Part shown: in pieces, positions 5,365 to 5,967 of the stretch
Numbering within the stretch: the first letter of the stretch is position 1
How the letters are laid out: each line of letters opens with the position of its first letter
From: Bacteroidota bacterium
Lineage (GTDB): Bacteria > Bacteroidota > Bacteroidia > Bacteroidales > CAJPTX01
Length of the DNA stretch: 5,967 bases
Reading direction: 5' to 3'
NCBI GenBank assembly: GCA_002748015.1
Contig: PDRH01000087.1
Span: forward strand, 1 to 5,967
Position numbers and translations under genes: made by a program
The notes under the pieces: model-generated
The model's database searches: none
Seen by the model: the letters and a program-made list of their open reading frames with translations, nothing else
Told to the model about the DNA's origin: nothing

Positions 5365-5437
5365 AGCATACCCCAGAAGGAGGATAAAACGATAGACCGC
5401 AGAGGGAGGCAAAGAAGAACAAATAGGGAATACAGCC

Positions 5438-5857
5438 ATGCGCAGCAAGCTACTGCTATACCTCGCCATCCTCATCACCTGCACTACCACAAGCCTGCAC
5501 GCCCAGACCATCGTAGTGCGCGATGCCCAGCTAAGGGTAATAGCCCGCATGGACGGCAAGACCGTACGGGACGATCAGAACAAACTCCTAGGGCTCATAG
5601 ACGGCAATACTATACGCGACGGCAACCTATCCGTACTCGGGCGCATGGACGGGGATGCGCTACGCGACCGGAGCCTCAGCATCCTAGTACGAATGAACGG
5701 GAATAGCATGGTGGACAACACCGGTACGCACGTCGCCACCTTCGACCGCGGACGGCTCTACGACCGCAGGGGGAGCGTCATTGCACGCTGGGACGGCACG
5801 CTCACCAGGGAGCAACGCTTCGCCTTCATGGCCGTATTCTTCCGGGAAACAGAGTAA
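5438..5857 (+). CDS. Small exported 5-fold beta-flower-like repeat protein
   Basis: 139 residues. Residues 1-22 are a signal peptide (Arg2, Lys4, then LLLYLAILITCTTTSLHA) with probable cleavage between Ala22 and Gln23; A|Q sites are common in Bacteroidota. The mature part consists of about six units of 15-18 residues with the pattern [hydrophobic]-R-D-x4-[hydrophobic]-hydrophobic-x-R-M-D-G-x, starting at residues 24, 42, 58, 74, 90 and 107 (for example TIRDGNLSVLGRMDGD). The end, AFMAVFFRE, resembles the aromatic tail of proteins that I recall being called 5-fold beta-flower proteins in Bacteroidota, in which each repeat gives short strands around a central axis. The biological role of the family is unknown to me. 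There is no promoter box in the 73-base gap, so it probably shares the FNT transcript. This is the only gene here ending in TAA. The family call comes from the pattern and memory, not from a search. Confidence 0.8.
   Translation: MRSKLLLYLAILITCTTTSLHAQTIVVRDAQLRVIARMDGKTVRDDQNKLLGLIDGNTIRDGNLSVLGRMDGDALRDRSLSILVRMNGNSMVDNTGTHVATFDRGRLYDRRGSVIARWDGTLTREQRFAFMAVFFRETE
5507..5800 (+). repeat. Degenerate tandem repeats of about 48 bp in the beta-flower-like gene
   Basis: Six units begin at 5507, 5561, 5609, 5657, 5705 and 5756. The second to fourth are exactly 48 bp (16 residues) and share the core ATGGACGG or ATAGACGG followed by TACG(C/G)GAC. The fifth and sixth are more diverged (17 and 15 residues). 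Divergence at DNA level suggests old duplications held by protein structure, not recent expansion. Confidence 0.75.
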
Positions 5858-5884
5858 GCCAAGGTAAGGAGACAAGCAAGATTG

Positions 5885-5916
5885 ATATCTAACGGTGGGT
5901 AGCTCCCGTTAGATAT
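5885..5916 (+). terminator. Strong hairpin, probable transcript end after the beta-flower-like gene
   Basis: A perfect 11-bp inverted repeat, ATATCTAACGG (5885-5895) and CCGTTAGATAT (5906-5916), with a 10-base loop (TGGGTAGCTC), 27 bases past the TAA stop. The arms are AT-richer than the surroundings and no T-run follows, so this is not a classical intrinsic terminator. Position and symmetry still make a 3'-end or bidirectional terminator the likeliest reading; a regulator-binding dyad for a gene beyond the window is the alternative. Confidence 0.5.
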
Positions 5917-5920
5917 TGCC

Positions 5921-5938
5921 CTATTCGCCATTCTAGGC
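5921..5938 (+). repeat. Intergenic box B, copy 2 (CTATTCGCCATTCTAGGC)
   Basis: Second copy of the box at 2605-2622, with one mismatch. It starts 5 bases after the 11-bp hairpin and its last bases form the left arm of another hairpin. Confidence 0.6.
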
Positions 5939-5960
5939 ATGCGACGAGCCGCAATGCCTA
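5934..5960 (+). other. Hairpin following box B, copy 2
   Basis: TAGGCAT (5934-5940) pairs with ATGCCTA (5954-5960), then GCG (5941-5943) with CGC (5950-5952), leaving A5953 bulged and ACGAGC as the loop. Compared with the hairpin after copy 1, the left arm starts from the shared box but the rest of both arms differs while pairing is kept. The element may continue past the window end. Confidence 0.45.
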
Positions 5961-5967
5961 CGGGCAG

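Noticed and set aside
4801..5559. Minus-strand open frame of 252 codons across the FNT gene
   Set aside because: The + strand encodes a complete FNT channel with both signatures; the antisense product has no recognisable features and spans an intergenic gap.
5507..5800. Regular repeats of about 48 bp that might suggest a CRISPR array
   Set aside because: The repeats are coding, contiguous without spacers, and follow a protein pattern behind a signal peptide.
5957..5964. CCTACGGG at the window end, identical to part of a universal 16S rRNA site
   Set aside because: Only eight bases match and the surroundings form a local hairpin unrelated to 16S rRNA.

Overview
The window looks like a chromosomal piece from a fairly GC-rich member of the Bacteroidota, probably Bacteroidales. 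Four things point there. Two promoter -7 boxes match the Bacteroidota consensus TAnnTTTG (both are TACCTTTGCC), and one has a TTTG -33 box 20 nt upstream. Shine-Dalgarno sequences are weak or absent. One exported protein has a signal peptide ending ...HAQ. That same protein belongs to a repeat family (5-fold beta-flower) that I know from this phylum. The species cannot be named from the sequence. Codon use favours C- or G-ending codons but also uses CTA (Leu) and ATA (Ile) freely, and five of six visible stop codons are TAG.

All genes are on the + strand. (1) The C-terminal tail of an unidentified gene ends at 80. (2) At 113-1366 lies a secreted or membrane-anchored, extremely Lys/Glu-rich helical protein ending in five tandem 11-residue repeats. 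(3) After a 114-bp gap with hairpins comes an Ldh2-type malate/lactate dehydrogenase family oxidoreductase (1481-2566), with an active-site motif that departs from the family pattern and a G9 homopolymer. (4) A 292-bp non-coding stretch (2567-2858) carries a C-rich tract, several dyads and a promoter. (5) It leads into a 520-residue cytoplasmic protein that I do not recognise (2859-4421). (6) A second, well-formed promoter with a palindrome over its -33 box drives a formate/nitrite (FNT) channel (4519-5364). (7) A small exported 5-fold beta-flower-like repeat protein (5438-5857) follows 73 bp later, probably on the same transcript. A strong hairpin then closes the region.

The two metabolic genes would fit a fermentative lifestyle (2-oxoacid/2-hydroxyacid redox; formate or nitrite movement across the inner membrane), but they lie in separate transcription units and no shared pathway is demonstrated. 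The least ordinary non-coding signals are two short near-identical sequence boxes, each occurring twice and only between genes. CGAGCARGTAGCCCGTAG flanks the dehydrogenase gene. CTAYTCGCCATTCTAGGC flanks the three-gene block after it, and each of its copies runs into a different hairpin. No CRISPR array, tRNA, rRNA, transposase or phage gene was found.
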